From Campylobacter sp. RM12651 (GTDB taxonomy: Bacteria; Campylobacterota; Campylobacteria; Campylobacterales; Campylobacteraceae), in NCBI RefSeq assembly GCF_022369475.1, contig NZ_CP059600.1:744001-808000 (forward strand): a DNA stretch of 64,000 bases, given 5' to 3'. The position numbers and the translations under genes are program-made. The notes under the pieces were generated by a model. It searched no databases. It saw only the letters and a program-made list of their open reading frames with translations, and was not told the DNA's origin. Shown here piece after piece: positions 8,596 through 16,776 of the stretch. Numbering within the stretch: the first letter of the stretch is position 1; every line of letters starts with the position of its first letter.

Positions 8596-9687
8596 ATGAG
8601 CTTACACCATTTATTATTTGCTACTGCATTTTGCGTTGCTGTTTTTATTGCAAATGCTTATATTTATAGACAATTATTTAGAGTAATTTTCCCTAGATTT
8701 AAAAACTTTTTTTTAGTAGTTTGCATAGTTTTATTCATATCTAATGTTGTATTTTTGTTCTCTATGAGAGCTAATTTTTTGCCTGATTTTCTTTATACTA
8801 CTTTATCAATTCTTTTGGGTTTTTCTTTCTTCTTCTTTTTAATCGCTTTAATTTATGATATTGTTAAATTTATAGCCTTTAAAAGCGTAAAGAATATAGA
8901 CACAAATAGAAGAAAAACTTTAAAATTGATTTGTGATTTAGGCGTTTTATTTGTTGCATTTGGGTGTTTTTTACAAGGTATATTTAAGGCAATTAAAATT
9001 CCACCTATTAAATATGTAGATTTAAATGCTAATTTAGGAATAAAAATCGCAATGATAAGTGATGTGCATTTAGGCAAGAATTTGCACAAAGATTTTTTAG
9101 AAAAATTAATCGCAAAAATCAACGAACAAGAAGTTGATTATGTAGTAATTGTTGGGGATTTAATAGATACTAACATAGATGATATTGATTATTTGGATTT
9201 ATTAAATACCTTTAATAAGCCTTGCTTTTATGTAACTGGCAATCACGAATACTACCACGACGCTACAAAAATCCTAGCAAAATTAAAACAAACCAATATA
9301 AAAGTATTAGAAAACGAAAGCATAGATTTAGGCAAAATAGTGCTTAGTGGCATAAATGATTTAAAGGGTGCAAAATATGGAATGCCAATGGATTTAGCCC
9401 CAATTTATAAAAATTTTAATGATACTAAATACAATATTTTATTAGCTCATCAACCTGTTGTAGCTAAGGAATTTGATTTGAGTAGATTTGATTTAGTTTT
9501 ATCAGGACATACTCACGCAGGGCAGATTTTCCCATTTAGTATTTTTGTTTTAATGCAGCAAGGATTTTTGCACGGACTTTATGAAATCGGTAAAAAAACT
9601 AAATTATATGTTAGTAGTGGTGCTGGTTTTTGGGGTCCATCTATACGCTTTTTAGCACCTAGTGAAATAGTAATAATTAGACTTTAA
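8596..9687 (+). CDS. Membrane-anchored metallophosphoesterase
   Basis: A 363-residue protein whose first 140 residues hold four hydrophobic segments. The rest is a calcineurin-like phosphoesterase with all metal motifs: ISDVHLGK (D-x-H), VIVGDLID (GD), TGNHEYYHD (GNHE), LAHQP, and LSGHTHAGQIFP (GHTH). Such YkoQ/YaeI-type enzymes hydrolyse phosphodiester or pyrophosphate bonds in lipids or nucleotides. The substrate here is not known, although the adjacent psd hints at phospholipid metabolism. It begins two bases after the regulator and eight bases before psd, so it is probably one operon. It corresponds to Cj0846. Confidence 0.9.
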   Translation: MSLHHLLFATAFCVAVFIANAYIYRQLFRVIFPRFKNFFLVVCIVLFISNVVFLFSMRANFLPDFLYTTLSILLGFSFFFFLIALIYDIVKFIAFKSVKNIDTNRRKTLKLICDLGVLFVAFGCFLQGIFKAIKIPPIKYVDLNANLGIKIAMISDVHLGKNLHKDFLEKLIAKINEQEVDYVVIVGDLIDTNIDDIDYLDLLNTFNKPCFYVTGNHEYYHDATKILAKLKQTNIKVLENESIDLGKIVLSGINDLKGAKYGMPMDLAPIYKNFNDTKYNILLAHQPVVAKEFDLSRFDLVLSGHTHAGQIFPFSIFVLMQQGFLHGLYEIGKKTKLYVSSGAGFWGPSIRFLAPSEIVIIRL

Positions 9688-9695
9688 GGAATATA

Positions 9696-10460
9696 ATGAG
9701 AAAAACAATTTCAAGAATTTTTGGTAAATTAGTAAGCATAAAATATCCAAAAATTATGCAAAATTATATAAACAAAACTTATGTAAAGCATTTTAATATA
9801 CCTTTAGATGAGTTTAAAGATTATAAAGAATACGATAGTTTATTAGCTCTTTTTACTAGAAGATTAATAAAGCCAAGAGAATTTGAAAGTGGCTTTATAA
9901 GTCCTTGTGATGGCACTATTTTAAGTTATGCAAAAAGCTCAAATTTAAAGGCGTTTAGTATAAAAGGTAAAGATTATGATATTAAAGAGCTTTTAGGTTT
10001 TACTCCTAAAAATGAGCTTGATTTTTTAAATATTTATCTTAGTCCAAGGGATTATCACAATTATCATAGTCCTTGTAATATGCAGGTTTTAAATCTAAAA
10101 TATTTTTGTGCGGAGCTTTTTAGCGTTAATTTAAAAGCACTTAGTAAGCATGATAATTTGTATTCAAGAAATGAGCGTGTGGTTTTAACTTGCAAAAAAG
10201 ATAATGGAGATATTTTTTATATGGTTTTTGTAGGGGCTGTAAATGTTGGCAAGATGGAATTTGATTTTGATACAAGCGTGCAAACTAATATGAAAAATGC
10301 AAGTGATTATGAGAAAAACTATGATAATGTAAGCTTAAAAAAAGGCGAAATGCTAGGAAGATTTTTGATGGGTTCTACTATTTTAATCTTAGGCGATGAT
10401 TTAAAACTTGAATGCCAAGTTGGTGCGATTAAATTCGGACAGAGAATAGCAAATGATTAA
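9696..10460 (+). CDS. psd: Phosphatidylserine decarboxylase proenzyme
   Basis: A 254-residue membrane-associated enzyme that converts phosphatidylserine to phosphatidylethanolamine. The self-cleavage site is visible near the C-terminus as GST in GRFLMGSTILIL. Ser227 would become the pyruvoyl group, splitting the chain into a large beta and a small alpha subunit. The YLSPRDYHNYHSP block is characteristic of the family. The end overlaps ybaK by eight bases. It matches Cj0847, which in C. jejuni is followed directly by flhX; here flhX is 45 kb away. Confidence 0.95.
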   Translation: MRKTISRIFGKLVSIKYPKIMQNYINKTYVKHFNIPLDEFKDYKEYDSLLALFTRRLIKPREFESGFISPCDGTILSYAKSSNLKAFSIKGKDYDIKELLGFTPKNELDFLNIYLSPRDYHNYHSPCNMQVLNLKYFCAELFSVNLKALSKHDNLYSRNERVVLTCKKDNGDIFYMVFVGAVNVGKMEFDFDTSVQTNMKNASDYEKNYDNVSLKKGEMLGRFLMGSTILILGDDLKLECQVGAIKFGQRIAND

Positions 10461-10926
10461 AAAGACTAATGCAGCAAGGTTTTTAGATACTTTAAAAATA
10501 GATTATGAATTATTAAGCTATGAAGTAGATGATGATTTATCAGCAATTAGTGTAGCAAAAAAGACAGGAATTGATATTAAATATATTTACAAAACCATAG
10601 TTTGCGAGGGTAAAAATGCCTTGTATGTTGCTTGTATTCAAGGGGATTTAGAAATAGATTTAAAATCTTTTGCAAAGGCGGTAGGAGAAAAATCCTTAAG
10701 CCTTTTAAAACTTGATAAATTAAAGGATAAAACAGGATATATTAGGGGCGGTTGTTCGCCTTTTGGTATGAAAAAAGATTATGTTAGATTTATTGACGAA
10801 AGAGCTTTAGAGCTTGAGTATTTTGTGCTTAGTGCTGGGCTTCGTGGTCTTCAGCTAAAAATAAATGCAAAATATATTCAAAAGCTTTTTAATATTGCTA
10901 GTATAAGCAATTCATCTATCATTTAA
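10453..10926 (+). CDS. ybaK: YbaK/EbsC-type Cys-tRNA(Pro) deacylase
   Basis: A 157-residue trans-editing enzyme that hydrolyses mischarged Cys-tRNA(Pro). The family hallmarks are NAARFLDTLKIDYELLSYE at the N-terminus, the early conserved lysine in YIYKTIV, and GYIRGGCSPFGMKK followed by the late GLRGLQLKI block. It overlaps the end of psd, so it is co-transcribed. Its 3' end overlaps by 15 bases the end of a minus-strand gene, leaving no room for an independent terminator between them. Confidence 0.93.
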   Translation: MIKKTNAARFLDTLKIDYELLSYEVDDDLSAISVAKKTGIDIKYIYKTIVCEGKNALYVACIQGDLEIDLKSFAKAVGEKSLSLLKLDKLKDKTGYIRGGCSPFGMKKDYVRFIDERALELEYFVLSAGLRGLQLKINAKYIQKLFNIASISNSSII

Positions 10927-11928
10927 TTCTCCTTTTTTATACATTGGTTGAAATTTATTAACAATAACATTAAGCATTCTATATCTTATTTCTTTATCTT
11001 CTGGGCAATATTTATGTAAAGCATATAAATAATTAACCGGACCATCATAGATATTTTTTATATATACATTACTTTTATCTGTAAATAAAATAGCTTTTTT
11101 AAAGTATTCATTAATTTTTATTGTGTCTGTAGCATTACAAATATAATCAGGTAAAGGTATATCAGTAACATCTATTTTTGAAGTTCCATCGTAGTAATTG
11201 TTTTCACTATAATATTTAAATGCTGAAGTTCTTAAGATATCTATGACTACTTCTAGGTATAGTGCGTAATTAAATTTTTTCTCTGCTTGATATGAATAGT
11301 ATTTATTAAAAGCTATATTTAAAAGCTCATAAATTTCACTTGCTTTATCATAATCTTTTATATAATATTCATATGACCTTTTATGTGGAGAATGAGACAT
11401 ATATAGCATAACCAAACCAAGCATATTAGATAGTCTATATTCTGTCATAATATCCACATCATAATAAATATTGCCATAAGGCACTCTTTTTATCATTTCA
11501 TAGATTTCTTGATAATCATCGTAGCTTAGCTTGTCTAACATACTATAATCTTGTGTTTTTTTAGTTAAACCATACATGCGTTTATAATACAAAACCCACC
11601 ACATAATATCTTCAATACTATCATCTGGCAAGAGCTTTTTACCTTCATCATAATAATTTTTAGCTATATTTAAAAAAGGTCTTACAATAAAGCTATCATA
11701 TTTAAAAAATATATTTAATGTATTTGCAATATCAATAAATAAATATCCGGTTAAAAATTTTTCACTTGCTTCTGGATTTTTACTATATTTTTGTGGATTA
11801 AATTCTAATAAATATAAACTCATAATTAAAATATATAAAAGTGGAATTATTATAAAAACAATAAATAAAGCTTTGTATAAAATCTTTTTAAAATTAAATT
11901 TAAAATTAATTATTTGATTTATATTCAT
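10912..11928 (-). CDS. Uncharacterised membrane-anchored protein
   Basis: A 338-residue protein I do not recognise. One membrane segment near the N-terminus (about 17-40, KALFIVFIIIPLLYILIMSLYLL) is followed by a large, tyrosine- and lysine-rich, probably helical domain with many YY/YxxY pairs. The short basic N-terminus suggests the domain faces the periplasm. The helix spacing recalls TPR-like solenoids, but no repeat is clear enough to assert. It is the first gene past the psd-ybaK backbone and lies on the opposite strand, consistent with an accessory origin. Confidence 0.6.
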   Translation of the reverse strand: MNINQIINFKFNFKKILYKALFIVFIIIPLLYILIMSLYLLEFNPQKYSKNPEASEKFLTGYLFIDIANTLNIFFKYDSFIVRPFLNIAKNYYDEGKKLLPDDSIEDIMWWVLYYKRMYGLTKKTQDYSMLDKLSYDDYQEIYEMIKRVPYGNIYYDVDIMTEYRLSNMLGLVMLYMSHSPHKRSYEYYIKDYDKASEIYELLNIAFNKYYSYQAEKKFNYALYLEVVIDILRTSAFKYYSENNYYDGTSKIDVTDIPLPDYICNATDTIKINEYFKKAILFTDKSNVYIKNIYDGPVNYLYALHKYCPEDKEIRYRMLNVIVNKFQPMYKKGELNDR

Positions 11929-12032
11929 ATTTAACCTTGTAAAAATAAGGTTTATTATAGCAAATAAATATTTAGGAATTTGATTTAAAAATTTATTTAA
12001 GTATTTAATTTTTCTTTTTTTTGAACTTCAAA

Positions 12033-12074
12033 TTGACTTAAGTCAAAGTCAAAATTTTTAAACTTTTTTAGAAT
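12033..12074 (+). promoter_or_regulatory. FNR/Dnr-type activator site and promoter
   Basis: The perfect 14-base dyad TTGACTTAAGTCAA (12033-12046) has the TTGAx-N4-xTCAA layout recognised by FNR-family regulators. A -10 box TAGAAT lies at 12069-12074, predicting transcription from about 12081. The dyad centre is then at -41.5, the position used by class II Crp/Fnr activators. No separate -35 box is evident, as expected for an activator-dependent promoter. GGAG at 12087-12090 serves the ATG at 12096. Confidence 0.68.
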
Positions 12075-12095
12075 AGTGAGAAAAAAGGAGAAAAA

Positions 12096-12416
12096 ATGTT
12101 TGATTTTAAATCTTGGAAAAAAGTTAGTTTAGCAAATGCTACGGTTGAGTTTTATGAGAATGATGAATATTTAGCTTTTGATAGTAGTCAGTGTATGCCA
12201 CCTGAACCTATGATAAATGCTAGAGTTGGCTTAAATAATTTAAAGCCTAATCAAAAATTAATTATGCTAAATCATAAAAATCCTTTAGGCTTACTTCCTA
12301 GCGTGAAGCCATATTATGATATTCAAACTACACAAAAAGATGGACTTTTTTGGCTAGTATTTACTAAAATTAAAGAGCATAGCAATTTTGATGAAGCTTG
12401 TAAAGACCATCCATAA
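12096..12416 (+). CDS. DUF2249 domain protein
   Basis: A 106-residue cytoplasmic protein matching DUF2249: SSQCMPPEPMINARVGL at about 31-47 is the family's PPEP motif, followed by the LIMLNHKNPLGLLP block. DUF2249 proteins recur beside hemerythrins, NnrS-type membrane proteins and Fe-S assembly factors in nitrogen-oxide or redox stress loci. No enzymatic activity has been assigned to my knowledge. It is the first gene of a three-gene operon behind an FNR-type site, with a gap of ten bases to the next. Confidence 0.8.
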   Translation: MFDFKSWKKVSLANATVEFYENDEYLAFDSSQCMPPEPMINARVGLNNLKPNQKLIMLNHKNPLGLLPSVKPYYDIQTTQKDGLFWLVFTKIKEHSNFDEACKDHP

Positions 12417-12426
12417 GGGCTAAGTT

Positions 12427-13575
12427 ATGTTAAACGCATTCGCACCACCATTTAAAGTGGTGGCTATTTATTTTATATTTGCATTTTGCTATTTATTAGC
12501 TTTTATGTTTTTATTTTCTTATTCAAATTACGATTTTGAGAGTTATCAATTTAAAGCGTTTTTACATTGTTTTTTTGCTGGATTTGCTTTAAATATAATA
12601 ATAGGTAGCCTTTATCAATTAAGCTCGGTAATTTATGAAAAAGCATTCTTTAGTATAAAAGGTGTATTTTTTGTGAGTTTTATTTGCAATATCTCTTTAG
12701 CCTTTATTATGTATTCGTTTTTAAATTATGATTTGGCATTACTAAAATATAGCGTATTTGCTATGATTTTAAGTGTTTTTTATTTTATTGTGCTGTTTTT
12801 AATATCATTTTTTGATTTTAATAATATTGCTAAAAGTGCTTTATTTTGTGGGGTTGTTTTTTTAGCATTAGGCTTAGTTTGTGCTGGTTTAATTGTGCTT
12901 ATTTTAAACGGGCTTATATATTTAGATTATGAACTAATTCTTCATCTTCATATATATTTTATGTTAGGTTTTATTTTATTTATTTGTATAGGTGCTGCTA
13001 GTGTGTTATTGCCAATGTTTGCACTAACTCATAAGCATAAAAATTATTTATTATGGCTTAGTTTAGTGGCGTATTTTTTAGCATTTTTTCATAAAAGTAT
13101 AGCTATTTTTTCCCTAGCTTGTTTTGTATTTTGGTGTTTATATATACTTAAAATACGAACAAGAAAGGCTAAAGATTATTGGAATTTAAATATTGTTTTT
13201 GCTTGTATTGGCTCGTTTTTAGCGATGAGAGAATTTTATGTTTTAGACTATGCTTTAGCTATTAAATTATTAATTTTTGCAACGATTTTACCTTTTATAA
13301 TCGCACATATTTATAAAATTTTGCCATTTTTAATATGGTTTCATTTCATTTCAAAATTAATCGGAAAAATAAAAGTCCCTTTATTAGATGATATGGTGAT
13401 TAAAAAAGCAGCTTTTTTTACTATGCTAATTAATATATGCTTAGTAATTTCTCTTTATTTTAGTTCATCAATTTATTTATATATAGCGTTAAATATAGGT
13501 CTTTTAATTAATGTAATCAATTTTTTTACTTATATAAATTACAAAGGAGCAAAGAATGAAAAAGCAAGTAATTAA
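12427..13575 (+). CDS. Polytopic membrane protein, NnrS-like or haem-copper oxidase-like
   Basis: A 382-residue protein of roughly 10-12 hydrophobic helices with almost no soluble loops. Histidines fall within or next to helices (HCFFAG, ILHLHIYFMLGF, HIYKILPFLIWFHF), suggesting metal or haem ligands as in NnrS and subunit I-like proteins. The context (DUF2249 upstream, DUF59 downstream, FNR-type promoter) supports a role in nitrogen-oxide or iron-sulfur stress. The family assignment rests on this pattern and not on a diagnostic motif. It overlaps the next gene by 20 bases. Confidence 0.55.
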   Translation: MLNAFAPPFKVVAIYFIFAFCYLLAFMFLFSYSNYDFESYQFKAFLHCFFAGFALNIIIGSLYQLSSVIYEKAFFSIKGVFFVSFICNISLAFIMYSFLNYDLALLKYSVFAMILSVFYFIVLFLISFFDFNNIAKSALFCGVVFLALGLVCAGLIVLILNGLIYLDYELILHLHIYFMLGFILFICIGAASVLLPMFALTHKHKNYLLWLSLVAYFLAFFHKSIAIFSLACFVFWCLYILKIRTRKAKDYWNLNIVFACIGSFLAMREFYVLDYALAIKLLIFATILPFIIAHIYKILPFLIWFHFISKLIGKIKVPLLDDMVIKKAAFFTMLINICLVISLYFSSSIYLYIALNIGLLINVINFFTYINYKGAKNEKASN

Positions 13576-13846
13576 TGCAATTTCAAATGTAATTGACCCT
13601 GAAGTGGGTTTTGATATTTTAGCTTTAGGGCTTATTTATGATATACAAATTGATAATTCATATTGTAAAATCACTATGACCTTATCTACTAAATCTTGTC
13701 CTATGCACGATTTATTGATAACTTGGGTAAAAGACTCTATTTTAAGTGTAGATGGAATAGATAGTGTTGATATTGATTTAGTGTTTGAGCCTGCTTGGAG
13801 TATAGAAATGGCTAGCGATGAGGTCAAAAGTGCTTTAAGTTTTTGA
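13556..13846 (+). CDS. DUF59 / MIP18 family metal-sulfur cluster protein
   Basis: A 96-residue PaaD/SufT-like protein. It shows the family pattern NVIDPEVGFDILALGLIYDI, then TMTLSTKSCPMHDLL with the conserved cysteine (about residue 43), and VDIDLVFEPAWSIEMAS. Relatives assist iron-sulfur cluster maturation in target proteins. ATG 13556 has AAAGGAG upstream. As third gene of the operon it could repair or load clusters damaged by NO. A hairpin terminator begins right after the stop. Confidence 0.88.
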   Translation: MKKQVINAISNVIDPEVGFDILALGLIYDIQIDNSYCKITMTLSTKSCPMHDLLITWVKDSILSVDGIDSVDIDLVFEPAWSIEMASDEVKSALSF

Positions 13847-13875
13847 TTTACTATGAGAGATTTTCTCATAGTAAA
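13847..13875. terminator. Bidirectional terminator between convergent genes
   Basis: Twelve-base perfect arms (TTTACTATGAGA and its complement) with a five-base loop lie between the DUF59 gene stop (13846) and the end of the convergent propeller gene (13882). This suits both strands. Confidence 0.75.
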
Positions 13876-13881
13876 TTCTAA

Positions 13882-14712
13882 TTATAATTTGATTTTTAAT
13901 AAAGAATTATTAGCCATTTCAGGCACTAAAAGTGTGTTTGTAGAGTTATCATAAAACATATCAGCAGGTCCTTTAAGTGCTTTTAAATCTAGCTTTTCTA
14001 ATTTATTTTGATTAAGTTTATAAATATAACCATTTAGCTCTTTACCCCAGCTAGATACTAAAATATCATCATTAATTTTAACAATTCCATCAAATTGCTC
14101 TAAATTATCACTTATTTTTTCTACATTTTTACTAGCTAAATCAATTTTTAAAATAGCTCCACCATCTTTTTCACTAGGATCATATCCTACAACATATAAA
14201 GAATTTTTATCAATCAATAAGCCATTAGGACCACCATAACTTTTGTCAATATTCATAAAAGTTTTATAATTTTTATCTTTTAAATTGATTTCAAAAATCG
14301 TATAAGTGCCAGTATCACTTACTAAAAGAGTATCATTGTCTAAGCTCTCAATTGCATTTAAAAATACCGAGCCTTTAATTTCTAGCTTAAATACTTCTTT
14401 TTTGCTTGTTATATCAAAGCCGTATAAAGTATCAATATCTACAACATAAAGTGTATTGTTAATAATCTTCATACCTTTTGGAGCATTTAAATTCTTTACA
14501 AATACATTGATTTTATCATCGGCTTTTGAGATTATAGTTATATAACCATCTAAATCCTTGTTTAAAGGCTCAATTTTTTGACCCACATTTGAGACAAATA
14601 CATAATCTTTATTTGCCACAACACTCTCAGGCGAAGCAAAAGCATTGATTTCTTTAACTTCCATTGCATTCATACTAGCAAGTAATGCTATACTTAAAAT
14701 ATATTTTTTCAT
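13882..14712 (-). CDS. Exported beta-propeller protein (SMP-30/NHL-like)
   Basis: A 276-residue protein with a signal peptide (MKKYILSIALLASMNA) followed by repeated blades of the type NTLYVVDIDTLYGFD, DTLLVSDTGTYTIFEI, NSLYVVGYDPS and NTLLVPEMANNSLLKI. These mark a six-bladed NHL/SMP-30 propeller. SMP-30 relatives include sugar lactonases, which would fit the neighbouring fucose cluster, but I cannot confirm the metal-binding residues, and many such proteins are non-catalytic. It lies downstream of the AraC gene on the same strand with a 62-base gap. Confidence 0.65.
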   Translation of the reverse strand: MKKYILSIALLASMNAMEVKEINAFASPESVVANKDYVFVSNVGQKIEPLNKDLDGYITIISKADDKINVFVKNLNAPKGMKIINNTLYVVDIDTLYGFDITSKKEVFKLEIKGSVFLNAIESLDNDTLLVSDTGTYTIFEINLKDKNYKTFMNIDKSYGGPNGLLIDKNSLYVVGYDPSEKDGGAILKIDLASKNVEKISDNLEQFDGIVKINDDILVSSWGKELNGYIYKLNQNKLEKLDLKALKGPADMFYDNSTNTLLVPEMANNSLLKIKL

Positions 14713-14774
14713 CTTTTCTCCTTAAATAATTTTTGAAAAATTATAAGGAAAAAAGAATTTTATTTCTAATAGTT

Positions 14775-15638
14775 TTAATGTAAAAAATATAAGTTTTTTG
14801 ATTTTTGAAATTGTTTTGGGGTTTTATTATATCTTTTTTTATAGCGTGAAATAAACCAAGCAGGGGAGTTAAATCCTACTTCTAAACATATTTCTGTAAT
14901 GTTTTTGTTTGAAAATTCTAATAAGAATTTTGCTTTTTCAAATTTTTTATTATCAAGCCATTCTTTAGGGCTAATTCCAAAACTTTGTTTGAAGTTTTTG
15001 CTAAAAGTAGTTAAGGACATATTAGATATTTTTGCCATATCATTTACGCTTTGAAAATCTTGTTCGCAATATGAAAATATCTGATATAAAGATAGTTTAA
15101 AATTGGTGATTATGGTCTTTAAAAATGATAAAAAACTTTGATTGTTTTTGCTATAAAGTAGGGCTAAAAATAATTCTTCAAATTTTAATTTTAAAATATC
15201 TTCATTGGTTTTATAGCTAAAACAAGGCAAAAATGATGTAAAAATTGAGCTTAATAATTCATTAGAATTTAGCTTAAAAATATGCTCATCGGTTGTAAAA
15301 TTGCTATTTAAAAGGGCTTTATATTTATAAATTAGCTCTATTAAAATACTTTCTTTAAAACAAATTATAATTGAATTATAATAGTTATTTTCTACGCAGT
15401 CTTTTATCAGATATGAGCCTTTTGTAAAAAACAAAATCTCGTTTTTATTAATTGTAAAATCTTGCTTTTTAGTATGTATCATTTTATATCCATCGTTTAT
15501 AAAAACAAGAGCATAATCATCAAATAATACTTCATAATAATCATCATTTTTTCTAGTTTCATATAAACAAAGATTAAGATAATTAGAACTTATAACATTT
15601 TTGCTGATTTTACTTAATTCATTAGGTAAATATATCAT
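14775..15638 (-). CDS. AraC family transcriptional regulator
   Basis: A 287-residue regulator with an N-terminal ligand domain (about 1-180) and a C-terminal pair of helix-turn-helices. The second part reads NMSLTTFSKNFKQSFGISPKEWL then NITEICLEVGFNSPAWFISRYKKRYNKTPKQF, the classic AraC/XylS signature. It is divergently transcribed from the fucose-type operon and is its probable activator. The C. jejuni fucose locus is instead controlled by an IclR-type regulator (Cj0480c), so the regulator has been swapped here. Paired repeats in the intergenic region (15702-15714, 15842-15854) are candidate operators. Confidence 0.9.
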   Translation of the reverse strand: MIYLPNELSKISKNVISSNYLNLCLYETRKNDDYYEVLFDDYALVFINDGYKMIHTKKQDFTINKNEILFFTKGSYLIKDCVENNYYNSIIICFKESILIELIYKYKALLNSNFTTDEHIFKLNSNELLSSIFTSFLPCFSYKTNEDILKLKFEELFLALLYSKNNQSFLSFLKTIITNFKLSLYQIFSYCEQDFQSVNDMAKISNMSLTTFSKNFKQSFGISPKEWLDNKKFEKAKFLLEFSNKNITEICLEVGFNSPAWFISRYKKRYNKTPKQFQKSKNLYFLH

Positions 15639-15701
15639 TTTTCGCCTTTAGTTTTAAAATTTATATATTTTACAAAAGAAAAATTTAATAAAAATTTTTT
15701 C

Positions 15702-15854
15702 GTATATACAAAATATAAATTTTAATTTACAAAAAGTAACACTTTTTCAAAAAAATTAATTTTATTTAATTTATTTTTCATAATTTTTATCATTTTTTGC
15801 ATATTCTTTCTTAAATACAAAAAATAAAATTTAATTTTTTTGTATATACAAAAT
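15702..15854 (+). promoter_or_regulatory. Paired direct repeats in the AraC/operon intergenic region
   Basis: GTATATACAAAAT occurs at 15702-15714 and again at 15842-15854, exactly 140 bases apart, each preceded by a T-run. The downstream copy ends immediately before the AAGGAG ribosome site of the aldolase gene. Two widely spaced identical sites between a divergent AraC-type regulator and its operon are reminiscent of looping operators. The AT bias of the region means chance similarity must be considered, but thirteen identical bases are notable. Confidence 0.45.
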
Positions 15855-15866
15855 TAAGGAGAAATT

Positions 15867-16763
15867 ATGGGAATTTTAAAAGGAACTTTACCAGCTTTAT
15901 ATACACCATATAAAGATGATGGAGGTATTAACGAAGTTGAGTTTTTAAAGATATGTGAATGGGGCATTGAAAAAGGACTTGATGGTTTATTTTGTAATGG
16001 TAGTGCGGGAGATTCTCAAGCAATGCCATACGAAATGAAAGTAAAAATGCTAGAGCTTTCAATTAAAGCTGCAAATAATAAAGTGCCTGTTATTTGTGGG
16101 ATAGGAAGTTGTATTTATAAAGAGAGCTTAGACCTTGCAAACGAAGCTTATATAAAAGGGGCTAATGCGCTTTTACTTATGATGCCATATTATTATAAGT
16201 TTAACGATGATACGATTTATACTTATGTAAAAGACTTGCAAGCAAAAGTAAAACTCCCACTTTATATTTACAATATCCCACTTTTTGCACCTGCAATGAG
16301 TTTAAATCTAATTGAAAAATTAAGCAAATTACCAAATATTGTAGGTATTAAAGATAGCAGTGGAGATGCTTTGTTGCTAAACCATATTTTAGATGTTGTG
16401 CCAAGTGATTTTGATGTATTTGTGGGTCGTGAAGAGCATTATTTTGGAGCTTTAATGATGGGTGCAAAAGGTTCAATGACAAGTGCAGGATGTGTTTTCC
16501 CTGACGCTATGAGTGCGATTTATAAAGCATATAATGAGAAAAATTATGAAAGAGCAATCAAGCTTCAAAAAGCCTTGCTACCAGCTATTAGATTTGGAAT
16601 GAGCTTATCATTTCCTATGGGATTTGCGCTTTTACTTAAAGCTCGTGGTTTTGCTTTTGCAAACAAAAGCATTCACCCACTAAGCGAAGAGACCTTAAAA
16701 GCACTTGATGAAAAATTCGAATATGCAAAAGAATTAGTTAAAAACATAGAGAGAATACTCTGA
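15867..16763 (+). CDS. DapA-superfamily aldolase (2-keto-3-deoxy-sugar acid type)
   Basis: A 298-residue TIM-barrel of the dihydrodipicolinate synthase/N-acetylneuraminate lyase family. Visible features are GNGSAGD-like substrate loop (CNGSAGDSQAMP), YNIPLF with the conserved tyrosine, and the Schiff-base lysine in IVGIKDSSGD. From memory it corresponds to Cj0481 of the C. jejuni fucose locus, which would split 2-keto-3-deoxy-L-fuconate to pyruvate and L-lactaldehyde. True lysine biosynthetic DapA is unlikely given the operon. It is the first gene of an eight-gene plus-strand operon, and AAGGAG precedes the start. Confidence 0.88.
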   Translation: MGILKGTLPALYTPYKDDGGINEVEFLKICEWGIEKGLDGLFCNGSAGDSQAMPYEMKVKMLELSIKAANNKVPVICGIGSCIYKESLDLANEAYIKGANALLLMMPYYYKFNDDTIYTYVKDLQAKVKLPLYIYNIPLFAPAMSLNLIEKLSKLPNIVGIKDSSGDALLLNHILDVVPSDFDVFVGREEHYFGALMMGAKGSMTSAGCVFPDAMSAIYKAYNEKNYERAIKLQKALLPAIRFGMSLSFPMGFALLLKARGFAFANKSIHPLSEETLKALDEKFEYAKELVKNIERIL

Positions 16764-16776
16764 ATAGAGGTTTAAA

